Below, in pieces: positions 1-13,800 of a stretch of DNA of 64,000 nucleotides. The first letter of the stretch is position 1; each line of letters begins with the position of its first letter. The notes under the pieces were generated by a model. It was given only the letters and a program-made list of their open reading frames with translations, had not been told where the DNA came from and ran no database searches. This DNA is from Ridgeia piscesae. Its lineage: Eukaryota; Annelida; Polychaeta; Sabellida; Siboglinidae. Location of the stretch: contig JAODUO010000864.1 in assembly GCA_025642075.2 (NCBI GenBank), forward strand, positions 62,001 through 126,000, written 5' to 3'. Position numbers and translations under genes: made by a program.

Positions 1-68
1 GACCTGTATGACCTGAGAGATTGTGACTGACCTGTACGACCTGAGAGATTATGACTCACCTGTATGAC
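1..68 (-). repeat. Short tandem repeat beginning at the exon 28 donor
   Basis: About 2.5 copies of a unit near 31 bp containing CCTGTATGACC or CCTGTACGACC. On the minus strand this is the GGGTCATACAGG at the exon 28 end and its GTCATA donor. The array continues off the left edge. Confidence 0.6.
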
Positions 69-3000
69 CCAAGTGAGCAGGTCTTTCTGTGGCTCATGCG
101 TGATGTTGGGGTGTCCGTTGAGTTGCTGTAGCATCTCCAGGATGTTGCTGTCTCCACCCAGTGCTCTGTCGATGAAGCCAAAGTTGTGGCCGGCGTCATG
201 GGCCCGCTGCTCTTCATACAGGGCCAGGCCAATCAGATGCAGCACCTGTCAGCATGTCAGCATGTCAGCACAGCTGTCAGCTCATGTCAGCACAAACTGT
301 CACATGTCAGCACAGCTTGTCATGCTACATGTCAGCACAAACTGTCACATGTCAGCACAGCTTGTCATGTTACATGTCAGCACAAACTGTCCATGTCAGC
401 ACAGCTTGTCATGCACATGTCAGACAAACTGTCACATGTCAGCACAGCTTGTCATGCTACATGTCAGCACAAACTGTCACATGTCAGCACAGCTTGTCAT
501 GACATGTCAGACAAACTGTCACATGTCAGCACAGCTTGTCATGTTACATGTCAGCACAAACTGTCACATGTCAGCACAGCTTGTCATGTTACATTGCGCA
601 CATGTCAGCACAGTGTCAGTACATGTCAGCACAACTGTCACGTCAGCACAGCTTGTCATGCAACATGTCAGCACAAACTGTCACATTAGTCAGCACAGCT
701 TGTCATGCCACATGTCAGAAGAAACTGTCAGCACATCAGCACAGCTTGTCATGTTACATGTCAGCACAGACTGTCACATTGTATGGCAGCATAAACAATC
801 ATGTTACATTGACTGCCTTATGACAGCGCAGTTTGTCAGGTTACATGTCAGCACAGACTGCTATGTTCAACGTTAGCACAGACTGTGACATGTTTGCATA
901 AACTGTCATGTTACACGTGAACACAGAATGTGACATTATATGCCAGCAGAGAATGTCACACTACATGTCAGCATAAACTGCCATGTTATAGGTCACAGTC
1001 ATTTCAAATACACAGACGTTACTACAAGTATGCTTACAGATCCTGATTTTCCATTTGGAGTACTGGCTAAGCCCTTCTTAAAATCCTGTTTCACAAAAAA
1101 GGTAAACCGTGTCTCAAATGACCTTTTAATTTTGTAAGGGCAAATGTTGTTTTTGCAAAAGAGTGGCATGTTTCAAAACGGCCACTCAGTTGGCAAGTTG
1201 CTTACTGCACCAGTGCCAGATGTTCACAGCCGAGTTCCAACATTTGAGATGCTGGTAAACGCTAACATGTCACATGACTTCACCTTCTCGAACTGCGTCT
1301 CCGACCACGACCTTGACCTCTTGGCAGTGGTTCGCTTGAGGAGTAGACGGATGAGGTAGAGCAGGAGGTCGGAGTGGAGCAGGTTGGTGACGGGGGTGTA
1401 CCCCGCTGCAAACGGGGGTGGCAACGGAGGGGGCAACGCTGCAACAAATGTGTGACATTGCAGTGTCACTGTAGAGTGGGTGGCGCAGAGGTAACACTTT
1501 GGACTCTCGACTAAGAGAACCCGGGTTCGAATGCTGTGCTGCGGTGTTAAAACCTTGGGGAAGTTTGTTCACTCTACATTGCTCTAGTTCACTCAGCTGT
1601 ATGAATGAGTACCTAGCGCTAGACAGTGGTGGATATTTGTGTGAGTAGCCTTCGTGTATTAATTGCAGCATGGCTGGATACTTCCCAGAGAATTTGATTG
1701 AACCGGTCTGCCAGGGAAGTAAAGTGTAAAGTACTTTGAGCAATCCTGAGGACTGGATAGTGCGCTATATAAGAACTTGCCTGTACCTTCATACCTCACA
1801 ACTGTCAGATAGACTTAATGGTGCCTAACAATGACATCTCAAAACAATAACAAATGTACACAGGTTGGCCATTTGTTTGACTATGTATTCAGTTGAATAT
1901 CTTACATAATAAATGTTTACTATTCGAGTTACAGAAATTTAATAATAATTTCTGTGATCGCATGTCTCGGACTGCGATAAACTTATGTCTGTGGTTGCAT
2001 TTTAATTATGTTCAAGAGACTACTTTTTTGTGTATACATAACTTTTATAAACTTAATTCATATATGCATTAATTGTCATACTATAAAATATTAATATTTC
2101 ACCGGCCTAATGATTACATTTTAACACAACTAGTTTCCAAAAGCAATGACAGTGTCACAGCGTCATAACATGACACAATTCGACATCAGTTTAGTTTCAA
2201 TCCTAACTGATCACACGTGACTACAACACATAAACTGAACAGTGGATGCTGCAGGACTCTTTAACAGTCAACCTTAACAAAGGCAAATAACAGCTTCAGA
2301 CATACGGCTTGGTCAGGTTGTGCTAGAGCCACCTACTGGCAAGTAGAACAGTTACACAAAAGGTTGGGGAGAAGCGAGGTAACTCACCCTCATCCTTATT
2401 CTCTGCCTTCTTCCTCTTTCTCTGCATCTCTTCCGACTGTCAACACAAGATACATTCTGTCACACAAAGACACACTTCGTCATAGTGACACTGATATAGC
2501 TACAGTCCAGTACAGTCAACTGTCACAACCAAACTAACAAGTCAGAGGTGGTGGCTGACTGCACCACCCCTGGCAGACATCCTACATAATGTATGGGAGT
2601 TAGCTGAATCAATTATACTTTGTCCTGATTTACGCAAGTGTGTTGTCGCCAACAACATGTTGACCATTCATATGCTTATGCAGACATGTTAAAGGGCATC
2701 TCCCGGATATCAAAAAATTATCAACCAGACCATTCCGCAGAAATACACCTTGTATCATGTGTACTTTCAAAACATCAGATGTAACATCAATCAGGATACA
2801 AACCCAAATTGATAATTAGGATAAGAACTAGATGACCAGGCAGACTTGATGGTTTCAAAGAGGTGATATACTGAGCATAACGATGACCGCATTCTGCCAA
2901 ATGTTGATAATATGTTACAATCTACGATTGATATTTGACTGCCAGCTAAATTTTGAATTTAAATAATGCATTGAACAAAACAATTCTTGAAATTTGCAAC

Positions 3001-6000
3001 AGACTTTTATCAACACACCAGATTTCGTTATAAAACATGACACGTCTTAATCATCGTATTGTCAGTTGTGATGTTTACCTTGGACTGTTCCGCCCGGGTG
3101 TAGTGATAGAAGAAAGGGTTGATAGTTTACCTTGGACTGTTCCGCCCGTGTGTAGTGATAGAAGAAAGGGTTGATAGTTTACCTTGGACTGTTCCGCCCG
3201 TGTGTAGTGATAGAAGAAAGGGTTGATAGTTTACCTTGGACTGTTCCGCCCGTGTGTAGTGGTAGAAGAAAGGGTTGATAGTTTACCTTGGACTGTTCCG
3301 CCCGCGTGTAGTGATAGAAGAAAGGGTTGATGGTTTACCTTGGACTGTTCCGCCCGCGTGTAGTGGTAGAAGAAAGGGTTGATGGTTTACCTTGGACTGT
3401 TCCGCCCGCGTGTAGTGATAGAAGAAAGGGTTGATAGTTTACCTTGGACTGTTCCGCCCGTGTGTAGTGATAGAAGAAAGGGTTGATAGTTTACCTTGGA
3501 CTGTTCCGCCCGGTGTAGTGATAGAAGAAAGGGTTGATAGTTTACCTTGGACTGTTCCGCCCGCGTGTAGTGGTAGAAGAAAGGGTTGATAGTTTACCTT
3601 GGACTGTTCCGCCCTTGTGTAGTGATAGAAGAAAGGGTTGATAGTTTACCTTGGACTGTTCCGCCCGCGTGTAGTGATAGAAGAAAGGGTTGATAGTTTA
3701 CCTTGGACTGTTCCGCCCGCGTGTAGTGATAGAAGGGTTGATAGTTTACCTTGGACTGTTCCGCCCTTGTGTAGTGGTAGAAGAAAGGGTTGTACTCCTG
3801 GTAACACTCAGGCTTCAGCTCATACATCCCCTTGCCAGTGGAACTCACAGGCTTCCTGGGAAGCACATCAACAGGTGTACACACTGACCTCAGGTATCAA
3901 ATGTGTATCATAAGAGTGACATCGAGGATGGCAGACATTTATCATTATGATGACATCAGTGAGGTCAGATGGTTATCTTTATGGTAATAATAATGACATC
4001 AGACTTTTACCATAATGGTGACATCAAAAAGGCAAATGTTTGTCATAGGTACATTGTAATGATGCTTATCATAATGGTGACATCATTGATGACACATTTA
4101 TCATAATGGTGACACCACATTGTCATGACCGCAGATGTCAATGTCAGACCTACATGAAGACACAGTTTACAGAGACTAGGGTGGCACTATGGGAGACCTA
4201 CTTGAAGACACAGTTTACAGAGACAGAGGGTGGCACTATGGGAGACCTACTTGAAGACACAGTTTACAGAGACAGAGGGTGGCACTATGGGAGACCTACT
4301 TGAAGACACAGTTTACAGAGACAGAGGGTGGCACTATGGGAGACCTACTTGAAGACACAGTTTACAGAGACATAGGGTGGCACTATGGGAGACCTACTTG
4401 AAGACACAGTTTACAGAGACAGAGGGTGGCACTATGGGAGTCCTACTTGAAGACACAGTTTACAGAGACAGAGGGTGGCACTATGGGATGACCCTACTTG
4501 AAGACACAGTTTACAGAGACAGAGGGTGGCACTATGGGAGACCTACTTGAAGACACAGTTTACAGAGACAGAGGGTGGCACTATGGGAGACCTACTTGAA
4601 GACACAGTTTACAGAGACAGAGGGTGGCACTATGGGAGACCTACTTGAAGACACAGTTTACAGAGACAGAGGGTGGCACTATGGGAGACCTACTTGAAGA
4701 CACAGTTTACAGAGACAGAGGGTGGCAATATGGGAGACCTACTTGAAAATAGCCACTTGTTGCACAACCTGGTCAATGCCTGTCTCATGGTATGGCTGAA
4801 ACACAACACAGCATGGTCATAACACACTCACAGCATGGTCACAACACACTCACAGCATGGTCATAACACACTCACAGCATGGTCACAACACACTCACAGC
4901 ATGGTCATAACACACTCACAGCATGGTCATAACACACAGCATGGTCATAACAGGCTCACAGTGTGGTCATAACACACACACAATGGTCATAACAGGCTCA
5001 CAGTGTGGTCATAACACACACACAATGGTCATAACAGGCTCACAGTGTGGTCATAACATCCTCACAGCATGGTAATAATATGCTCACAACAATGGCCATT
5101 ACACACTCACGGTATGGTCATAACATGCTCACAGTATCGTCATATGAACTTCACTTTACAGCTTTTTATTCAAAGTGCAGTAATGGCTTGTCTTAAATTA
5201 AGCTTAACTTAAATATATATAACCAATGTTATACTATCAACTGGCCTTATGCTATAAACTGTTATACCTCCAGATGCAGTTTGTTAGATCACACTAATAA
5301 TCACCCTATGTCAGAGACAATTTCTTATGGCACTACAGTGGAAGGCGACTGAGGTGTCTGTGTGGGGACATCAGTGATCTGTCACTGTCCTGTTCACACA
5401 CTGCATGGTGAATGGAGAGGTGTTTCAGGGGTCGGACCACACAATCAGGGTCCATGCTTACATTGGGTACAGTCTAATTGAGATCTTGACTTGTGACACA
5501 CTTTTACATAACACGAGATTACTTCACACCTTAATCATGTCTGTCATTCACAGTGACATCTACACCTACCTCATTCCATGTTGTCACAGCTGTCACACAT
5601 CTAGCATGACACACACATTTAACACATTGACACGTTGTCACATATTCTTATGCACAGTGACTACAGCTGGACCTTGTCATAATGTGGTCATCAGAGTCCA
5701 CGAAAAGGAACCATGTTATAAACAGGGCATGTCACAAATGTATTCCAGTCTATATTACTAGGGTGCCACCACCATGAAAAGTTCCACCAAAGCCAGTTTA
5801 AGATTGCCAACCAAAGTCAGTTTATTCCAAAATGCCATACATTGTCAAATGTAGAACTGAGTAAAATTCACAAATGATGTATAGATTTGAAATAAGTTAT
5901 GACTGAATGACGTAGTTCATGTATTCAAATGACTATTTATGGCACACTATTTTAGGCATAGAGAACATCGAACATTTGCAATGCACTGTTTACATGCCAT

Positions 6001-9000
6001 TTCAGATTATTGTTATAATGACCTTCCCTACCAAGGTGCATTAAAACATGTCATCTGATTTTAAGCAAGGATAATCAAATGTAATTTACAAGCTGGCGAG
6101 AGCACCAATTCACGGAAACCACGATGGACTGACAGGAGAGAATCACAATTGATGTTGGCACAAAACTAATAATACCTCGCTCGACACTTACTTTACCTAA
6201 AATTAGTTAGTTTTAAACATAGGACTGGTCACGTTTTAAAGAAACACTGAAAGTACATCATGCAAACCAGGTGCATTTATAAAATAGATAGGTATAAAAA
6301 AAGGACTAGTGCCATAGTGCTGATGGCAGAGCAGAAGCCAGAGGCAGAACCACCAATGGTAATTCAATTACATGCCCCAGTCCAGATTTGTTTCAGTTCA
6401 ATTTCTTGTCTGCCACCGCAAGTGTTTCAAGATACACCCATAAATGACAAAACTCAAGGATTATGTCACAAAACATGTGACAGTTAAGTTATTACAGCAT
6501 TATTATTAGACATAGTGCCCATTTCCCCTGGCAGCAAAAAAAAATGGGAGCCACGAAATGACCATATTATAACCCAATACACATTATATCCAGGCTTGAC
6601 AGTACATTGTTTAATGCAAGACCTTGCCTAGACCAACAAGCCTTATTACCGTACCTGCACATTGGCACCTTCCAGTGCAACTATGTGCACCAACTAAGAA
6701 AGAAAACGTGTACATTTAATTTTTTTAAGATTTTTCCAAATTCTGTATGACTTCAATAATTTAAGACATCTGACAAAATAGTAACAATATATTCAGTAAT
6801 AACACATTCAAATAACACAGAAATCAACACATACAGTCATTGTATATTCACATTGACACCATTTGAACACTTTCCCAATGACATGGCTGTAACAACACAT
6901 TTATAGCTACTGCACACACACTCACACACACACCACATGCAAATACAGATGGACGGACGGACGGACGGACGGACGGACGGACGGACGGACGGACGGACGG
7001 ACGACGGACGGACGGAGGACAGGACGGACGGACGGACGGACGGACACACATAACACATATGCATGCACGCAAGGACGCACACACATGCATAAACACACAC
7101 CAGCCTGTACACATGTCCACACACTGCGACTGAGAAGACTACAGTACTTACATTCTCTGGCAGTGACTTTGTGAGTTCGCTGTGAGCCATGGGATGGATA
7201 CAGAGCTGGTGGATGATCTCTCTCTTGATGGTGTCTTCTGACTCCACCTCTCCCACGCCCGGCTCATAGCGCTCACCTACGACATACCGTCTCACTTCAC
7301 CACCTGTCACCTTTGCCGGCTTTTGAATGTTATCTGTGCGAGGAGCTAAAGTGCTGCCACCTCACAGAGTCTGGGTGATCTAGGCTATGACACATGTGGG
7401 TGGTTCATTGGTGTTTTTCTATTCATGGAGCCACTGGCAGGTGGAATATGAACGGTTCTGGCATGTGACTGAATAGGTGAACATTTAAAAGTGGAGTGAT
7501 TCTTGTCCTGTGGGGTACACCAGTGGTGCCCAAACAATTCTGAAAATGTGTCCTTCCTGAGCCATTCTAGTGCGGTAGAGACTAACTATTATTTCATTAG
7601 TACTTCCAGGATACTGATCATTTATAAAGATAACTGTCATATTAGTATTTCAACAGCTCTGCAAAACATGTGGTATTATTCATGGAAAATGGAAGAAGAC
7701 ATTCTGACAGAGAAATGTTGGTTCATTTGTGTAAACACTAAACTATCATAATATGTTACAATGAAGATACTGTTACGTGACTAATCTAGGACAATAAAAT
7801 GGTAATGATTATATGACAACATTGTCACCTGACAAACGTATAACACGATGACACCATCATGTGACTAACCTATGATGATGATGAGTAGATTGAGGAACTC
7901 CTCTGCGAGTACAATCACCTGTCTCAGGCAGTCATCAGGTGAGCCGTCCTTGGTGACGACATCGTAGTCCTCCCTGTGACAGACACACTGCTGCAGGAAC
8001 ACGTTGACACTCACATCAAACACACTGCTGCAGGAACACGTTGACACTCACATCAAACACACTGCTGCAGGAACACGTTGACACTCACATCAAACACACT
8101 GCTGCAGGAACACGTCGACACTCACATCAAACACACTGCTGCAGGAACACGTCGACACTCACATCAAACACACTGCTGCAGGAACACGTGACACTCACAT
8201 CAAACACACTGCTGCAGGAACACGTCGACACTCACATCAAACACACTGCTGCAGGAACACGTGACACTCACATCAAACACACTGCTGCAGGAACACGTTG
8301 ACACTCACATCAAACACACTGCTGCAGGAACACGTCGACACTCACATCAAACACACTGCTGCAGGAACACGTCGACACTCACATCAAACACACTGCTGCA
8401 GGAACACGTCTGACACTCACATCAAACACACTGCTGCAGGAACACGTTGACACTCACATCAAACACACTGCTGCAGGAACACGTGACACTCACATCAAAC
8501 ACACTGCTGCAGGAACACGTCGACACTCACATCAAACACACTGCTGCAGGAACACGTTGACTCACATCAAACACACTGCTGCAGGAACACGTCGACACTC
8601 ACATCAAACACACTGCTGCAGGAACACGTTGACACTCACATCAAACACACTGCTGCAGGAACACGTTGACACTCACATCAAACACACTGCTGCAGGAACA
8701 CGTTGACTCACATCAAACACACTGCTGCAGGAACACGTTGACACTCACATCAAACACACTGCTGCAGGAACACGTTGACACTCACATCAAACACACTGCT
8801 GCAGGAACACGTCGACACTCACATCAAACACACTGCTGCAGGAACACGTCGACACTCACATCAAACACACTGCTGCAGGAACACGTCGACACTCACATCA
8901 AACACACTGCTGCAGGAACACGTCGACACTCACATCAAACACACTGCTGCAGGAACACGTCGACACTCACATCAAACACACTGCTGCAGGAACACGTCGA

Positions 9001-10845
9001 CTCACATCAAACACACTGCTGCAGGAACACGTCGACACTCACATCAAACACACTGCTGCAGGTTAACACGTCATGACTCACATCAAACACACTGCTGCAG
9101 GAACACGTCGACATCACATCAAACACAGTCACATGTGCCCAGCCCACCCTATCACTAAGTCATCAGTTTACAGTCATACTCACTAAGTCCATCAGTTTAC
9201 AGTCATACTCACTAAGTCCATCAGTTTACAGTCATACTCACTAAGTCCATCAGTTTACAGCCATACTCACTAAGTCCATCAGTTTACAGCCATACTCACT
9301 AAGTCCATCAGTTTACAGTCATACTCACTAAGTCCATCAGTTTACAGTCATACTCACCAAGTCTAGCAGTTTACAGCCATACTCACTAAGTCCATCAGTT
9401 TACAGCCATACTCACTAAGTCCATCAGTTTACAGCCATACTCACTAAGTCCATCAGTTTACAGTCATACTCACTAAGTCCATCAGTTTACAGTCATACTC
9501 ACTAAGTCCATCAGTTTACAGTCATACTCACTAAGTCCACAGTTTACAGTCATACTCACTAAGTCCATCAGTTTACAGTCATACTCACTAAGTCCATCAG
9601 TTTACAGTCATACTCACTAAGTCCATCAGTTTACAGTCATACTCACTAAGTCCATCAGTTTACAGTCATACTCACTAAGTCCATCAGTTTACAGTCATAC
9701 TCACTAAGTCCCTAGCCCGTCATACTTTTCCCAATTTACAGTCATACTCACTAAGTCCATCAGTTTACAGTCATACTCACTAAGTCCATCAATTTACAGT
9801 CATACTCACTAAGTCCATCATTTACAGTCATACCAGCCTCTACAGTCTACAGACAGTTTACAAGCCATACCCATCAAGGCCAATTACAGTTTACAGGCCA
9901 TAACTTCAAATCATTTGGGCCAATTTCAGTTTATCATGCCAGTCCATTCATTCATTTGGCCCAATTTCAGTTATACTCAGTTCCCTACATTCATTTATTC
10001 CATTTACAGTTTCAGTTGCATAACATTCTATCATTGGCCCAATTTACAGTTATACTCAGTTGACCCAGTCAACATTCATACTCATTTGGCCCAATTTACA
10101 GTTATACTCAGTTGACCCAGTCAACATTCATACTCATTTGGCCCAATTTACAATTATACTCAGTTGACCCAGTCAACATTCATACTCATTTGGCCCAATT
10201 TAAAGTTATACTCAGTTGACCCAGTCAACATTCATACTCATTTGGCCCAATTTACAGTTATACTCAGTTGACCCAGTCAACATTCATACTCACTTGGCCC
10301 AGTTGAGCAGAGAGAACTTGTTGAGCAGGTAGATGATGAACTCATTGCTGTCAATGAGGGCCGCCCCAGTCTACAACAGAATACAACCAGGTGACACACA
10401 AGGAAAACTATTCCTCAACAGGCCAAAGCTTCACGCATGGTAGAGTTTCAATTTTTTATTATGCCATTATTTGTCATTTTGCTCAAATTTCTGTGGAAAT
10501 AACTGACAGTTAACATTTTGAATTTTAAATCACATTCTGCAACTATTTGTTTCAGATGTCTAAATATTTATATATAGAATATTTATATACAGTTAACTTG
10601 TATGACCCCAAGCAGTATGAACAGACTTTTTTAAAACATGTTTTTCTATTCTATTACCTAAAATATCCGTGATGGTCTGCCTTCAAAGCTCATTTTGCAT
10701 AAACAGGTAACACTTCCATGCTTCCAAACTCCACAGCCATTGAAAAGTATAAAAAGTTTCAAACCATTCTGTTGACAAACATAACATGTGGCTACCCAAA
10801 AGGAACTGTTCAAATTCATGAAAGAAATGTTTGCAATTCTCTGTG

Positions 10846-10877
<32 letters not shown>

Positions 10878-13800
10878 TGCATGCATGCATGCGTGTGTGT
10901 GTTGAGGCCATATCAATCTGATGTCATGTCAATCTGAGGTCATATCTACATTGGAGTCATGTCTACATGGGGTCATGTCAACTCGAGGTGTTGGTGACCT
11001 ACCTGCAGCATTATGATGTCTTTGTCGTACATTTCTGAGCAGCATCTGACATTGTGGTAGAAGTAGATCTGTGACAACAGCAACAAATGAACTCAGATGT
11101 ACACCTCACACGACAAACACAGCACAACTCATCCCAACTTACATGTAATTTTTTCTACATGACAGAAATAGTATTTAGCCAAGTATGTGAAATGAGCATG
11201 TTGTCATGGTTGGTACATGTTCCTTATGAAATAAAAATAAATTGTTGTACACAACTGTTCCATGTCTAAAAAAGGTAATAAAGGACTTTGGACCAATACA
11301 AAAATCTGCATAACTCCCAAAGGTCACAAAATAACCTATGCTTTTACAATTTCAGAATATTCTGCAACAAGTGTGTTGGAATGTTTCATATGGCTCCTTT
11401 TTATGGGATTTTAATCCGTGTTTGTATTTATAAATAAGGCTGTTAAAAAGGGAAAACAGTGATTACATGCAACTCAATGGCCATGTTAAATACGGTCAAC
11501 TTTTTGGGTTACATTAACAACTCTTATCTACACTGTAGCGTGGCATCAACAGTGCTGTCACCTGGTTGAGAAGAGAGTAACCGTTCCTGCGCCACATTCC
11601 TGCCTGCGTCTGCGAAATAAGAACTTGCGTCCTCAGTGACGGCTCAATCAGATCGATAGCATTCACACGCTGCCAGGGATCATTGATTAGTTGTTGAGGA
11701 TCACAGTGGATCTGCCATTGCTGTAAACAACATGTGTGTTCATTGAAACTTGATCATAAAATCAACAATAATTGTTAATTCTTCAAGGTTATGGAGAGAA
11801 ATATTCACAAATCGCATATATTAAAATCTTACAAACTCAAAACCAAATGATGTACAAAGTGAAATGACTGTAGGACAAAACCACAAATGAGCGCTGGACT
11901 CTCAGACTGACCTGCCTGTGTGTCTGGCCAAAGGACAGTCCCAGCTTGTTGAGTCGCGGGTAGAGTCCAGCAAGTAACCGAGTGACCGGTCGATGGATGG
12001 ACACAGGTTGAGTGGACACATCGTACTTGATACAGGTTGCCTTCCACTGACCAACTGAAACCAATGACGTGACAAAGTGTGACCAGTGACGTCAGATCTG
12101 GCAACATGGGTAACACAAGCAGAGCCTGTCAGACATAACCCAATTGTCTGAGCATTTCACCAAAACAAAATAACAAATCTACAGAATTAAGCCAGGATAT
12201 CAGGAATATGTTTCTGTGTGAGAGAAATGTGAAACAAGAAAAGTAAAGGATGGATCCATGACTGCGTCAACACAGTGGAAGTCTAAAGGGGAATAAAATG
12301 CCTCTTTTTGTTTCTTTTCAACTAACCTTTAGTTACTACAATCAAGAAAAGTACCAGTAGTAGCAGGCCAGTAACAGAAAATCTGATGCCACCAATGTCT
12401 ACTCTCCCCAACCTTACATGTTCACAGTCACTTACACCTGTATGCCATACACACCTGTACACACTGTCGTACACACCTGTACACATTGTCACACACCTGT
12501 ACACAGTCGTATACACCCAGGGTTCATACACACAACTTGCAATTAAATTTAAGGGTTTTCAAGGGTTTTTCAAGGGTTTTCAAGTTGCCATTTTCAAGGG
12601 TAACCCAGTGTATAATTCACTTGCATTCTTTACCGAACCAGTCAAACAAAGAGTCAATCATTCCATACAAGGGTGTTTACATGTAATTGATCATGAGTGA
12701 AACATTTAAATAAATATTGACCAAGTTTATTAAGTTGTAATTGACTGTTTATTAAAAGTGTTAACAATTATGAAAAACAAACTAAACTAAATCTGGAAAA
12801 TTACTAGAAAGTTCATCACTGTTGCCAGTCACTGACTCATAGAGACTCTTAGAGAGTCACTGTTCAGGGTTTTAGTTCTTTGAGTTTGCAAACTGCTTCG
12901 GTGAAGTGTTCCCTCTTCTCCTTGGCCTTGGCAGACCGACGGAGAGCGTTGCTCTTAGCAACAAGGCTGAAGTCGCGCTTCTGCTCTGCAAAATCGGCAT
13001 CTTGCGGCACGAATGTTACCCTTTGGGTCACGACACACCCATTCTTTATACGCTGGCATCGTCAGCCATTCATCCTTGAATTTACATTTGCCTTTCTCCG
13101 GAGCCATGGTTACCAGTACACAAAAGATCTCAAGTTGTTTTGCAATAATAAATCTTTCCAAGATGGCAATGGGTGGTCACTTAATACCCGTATGTAACGT
13201 TACCCGTATGGTGAACTTATGGCGCCATCTAGCGGATAATTATCAAAACAATTGTTGGTCAACCTGACGCAGCAAGTCGTGTCTTGTCGATCGCCTTTAC
13301 TGGGTTTAGTTTTGTCTATATAAATGGTACATTTCCTTCCACATTTAATAAAAAAATTATGCCATGATACTGTTGAGATATAATAGCTTAGCTATATATT
13401 CAAAGCAAAAAACACATTTTCAAGGGTTTTGAAGGGTTTATTCTGAAACGGGTGATAATCAAGGGTTTTGAGGTACCCTTAAACGCGATTTCTTAATTCA
13501 AGAGTTTTTAAGGGTTTTCGGGGATCCGTGCGAACCCTGTATACACCTGTACACACTGTCATATACACCTGTACAGACTGTCATATACACCTGCACACAC
13601 TGTCATATACACCTGTACACACTGTCACACACACACATGTACACACTCATACACACCTGTACACACTGTCATACATACCTGTACACACTGTCATCTTGAC
13701 GGTATTGTCTCTACACTCCACGAGTGTATTGAGTGTTGCGGCAATGGCGTCTAACAACACTGTCTCCTGCAACAACACCAACACCAACAACACAGTATAA

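Larger units (their letters stand above)
12424..13700 (-). repeat. Minisatellite at the exon 17 donor, split by the hAT-like element
   Basis: Units near 22-24 bp of type CACCTGTACACACTGTCATA at 12424-12517 and 13540-13700. On the minus strand each has ACAGTGTGTACAGGT, matching the exon 17 end (GTGTGTACAG) plus donor GTATGT. The array was continuous before the 1022-bp insertion. Confidence 0.85.

Noticed and set aside
64..876. 270-codon ORF with [11 protein letters not shown] repeats on the plus strand
   Set aside because: Frame of the 22-23-bp minisatellite; its first part is antisense to exon 28.
1473..1550. Functional tRNA gene
   Set aside because: A- and B-boxes are there but stems do not pair well, and the sequence continues into a SINE body and tail.
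5405..5761. 118-codon plus-strand ORF in a UBR intron
   Set aside because: No domain, low-complexity Cys/His/Thr composition, antisense to a gene.
6837..7310. 157-codon ORF with VRPS repeats
   Set aside because: Read-through of the ACGG microsatellite; only 7152-7276 is coding, as exon 23 of the UBR ligase.
7984..9128. CRISPR-like regular array
   Set aside because: Direct tandem copies without unique spacers, in an animal intron; a minisatellite. The same holds for the 29-bp and 28-bp arrays.
9155..9830. Row of GTGAGT words read as real donors of an unknown exon
   Set aside because: They are part of a 29-bp tandem unit; no exon-like frame lies before them, although their origin from a former exon end is possible.
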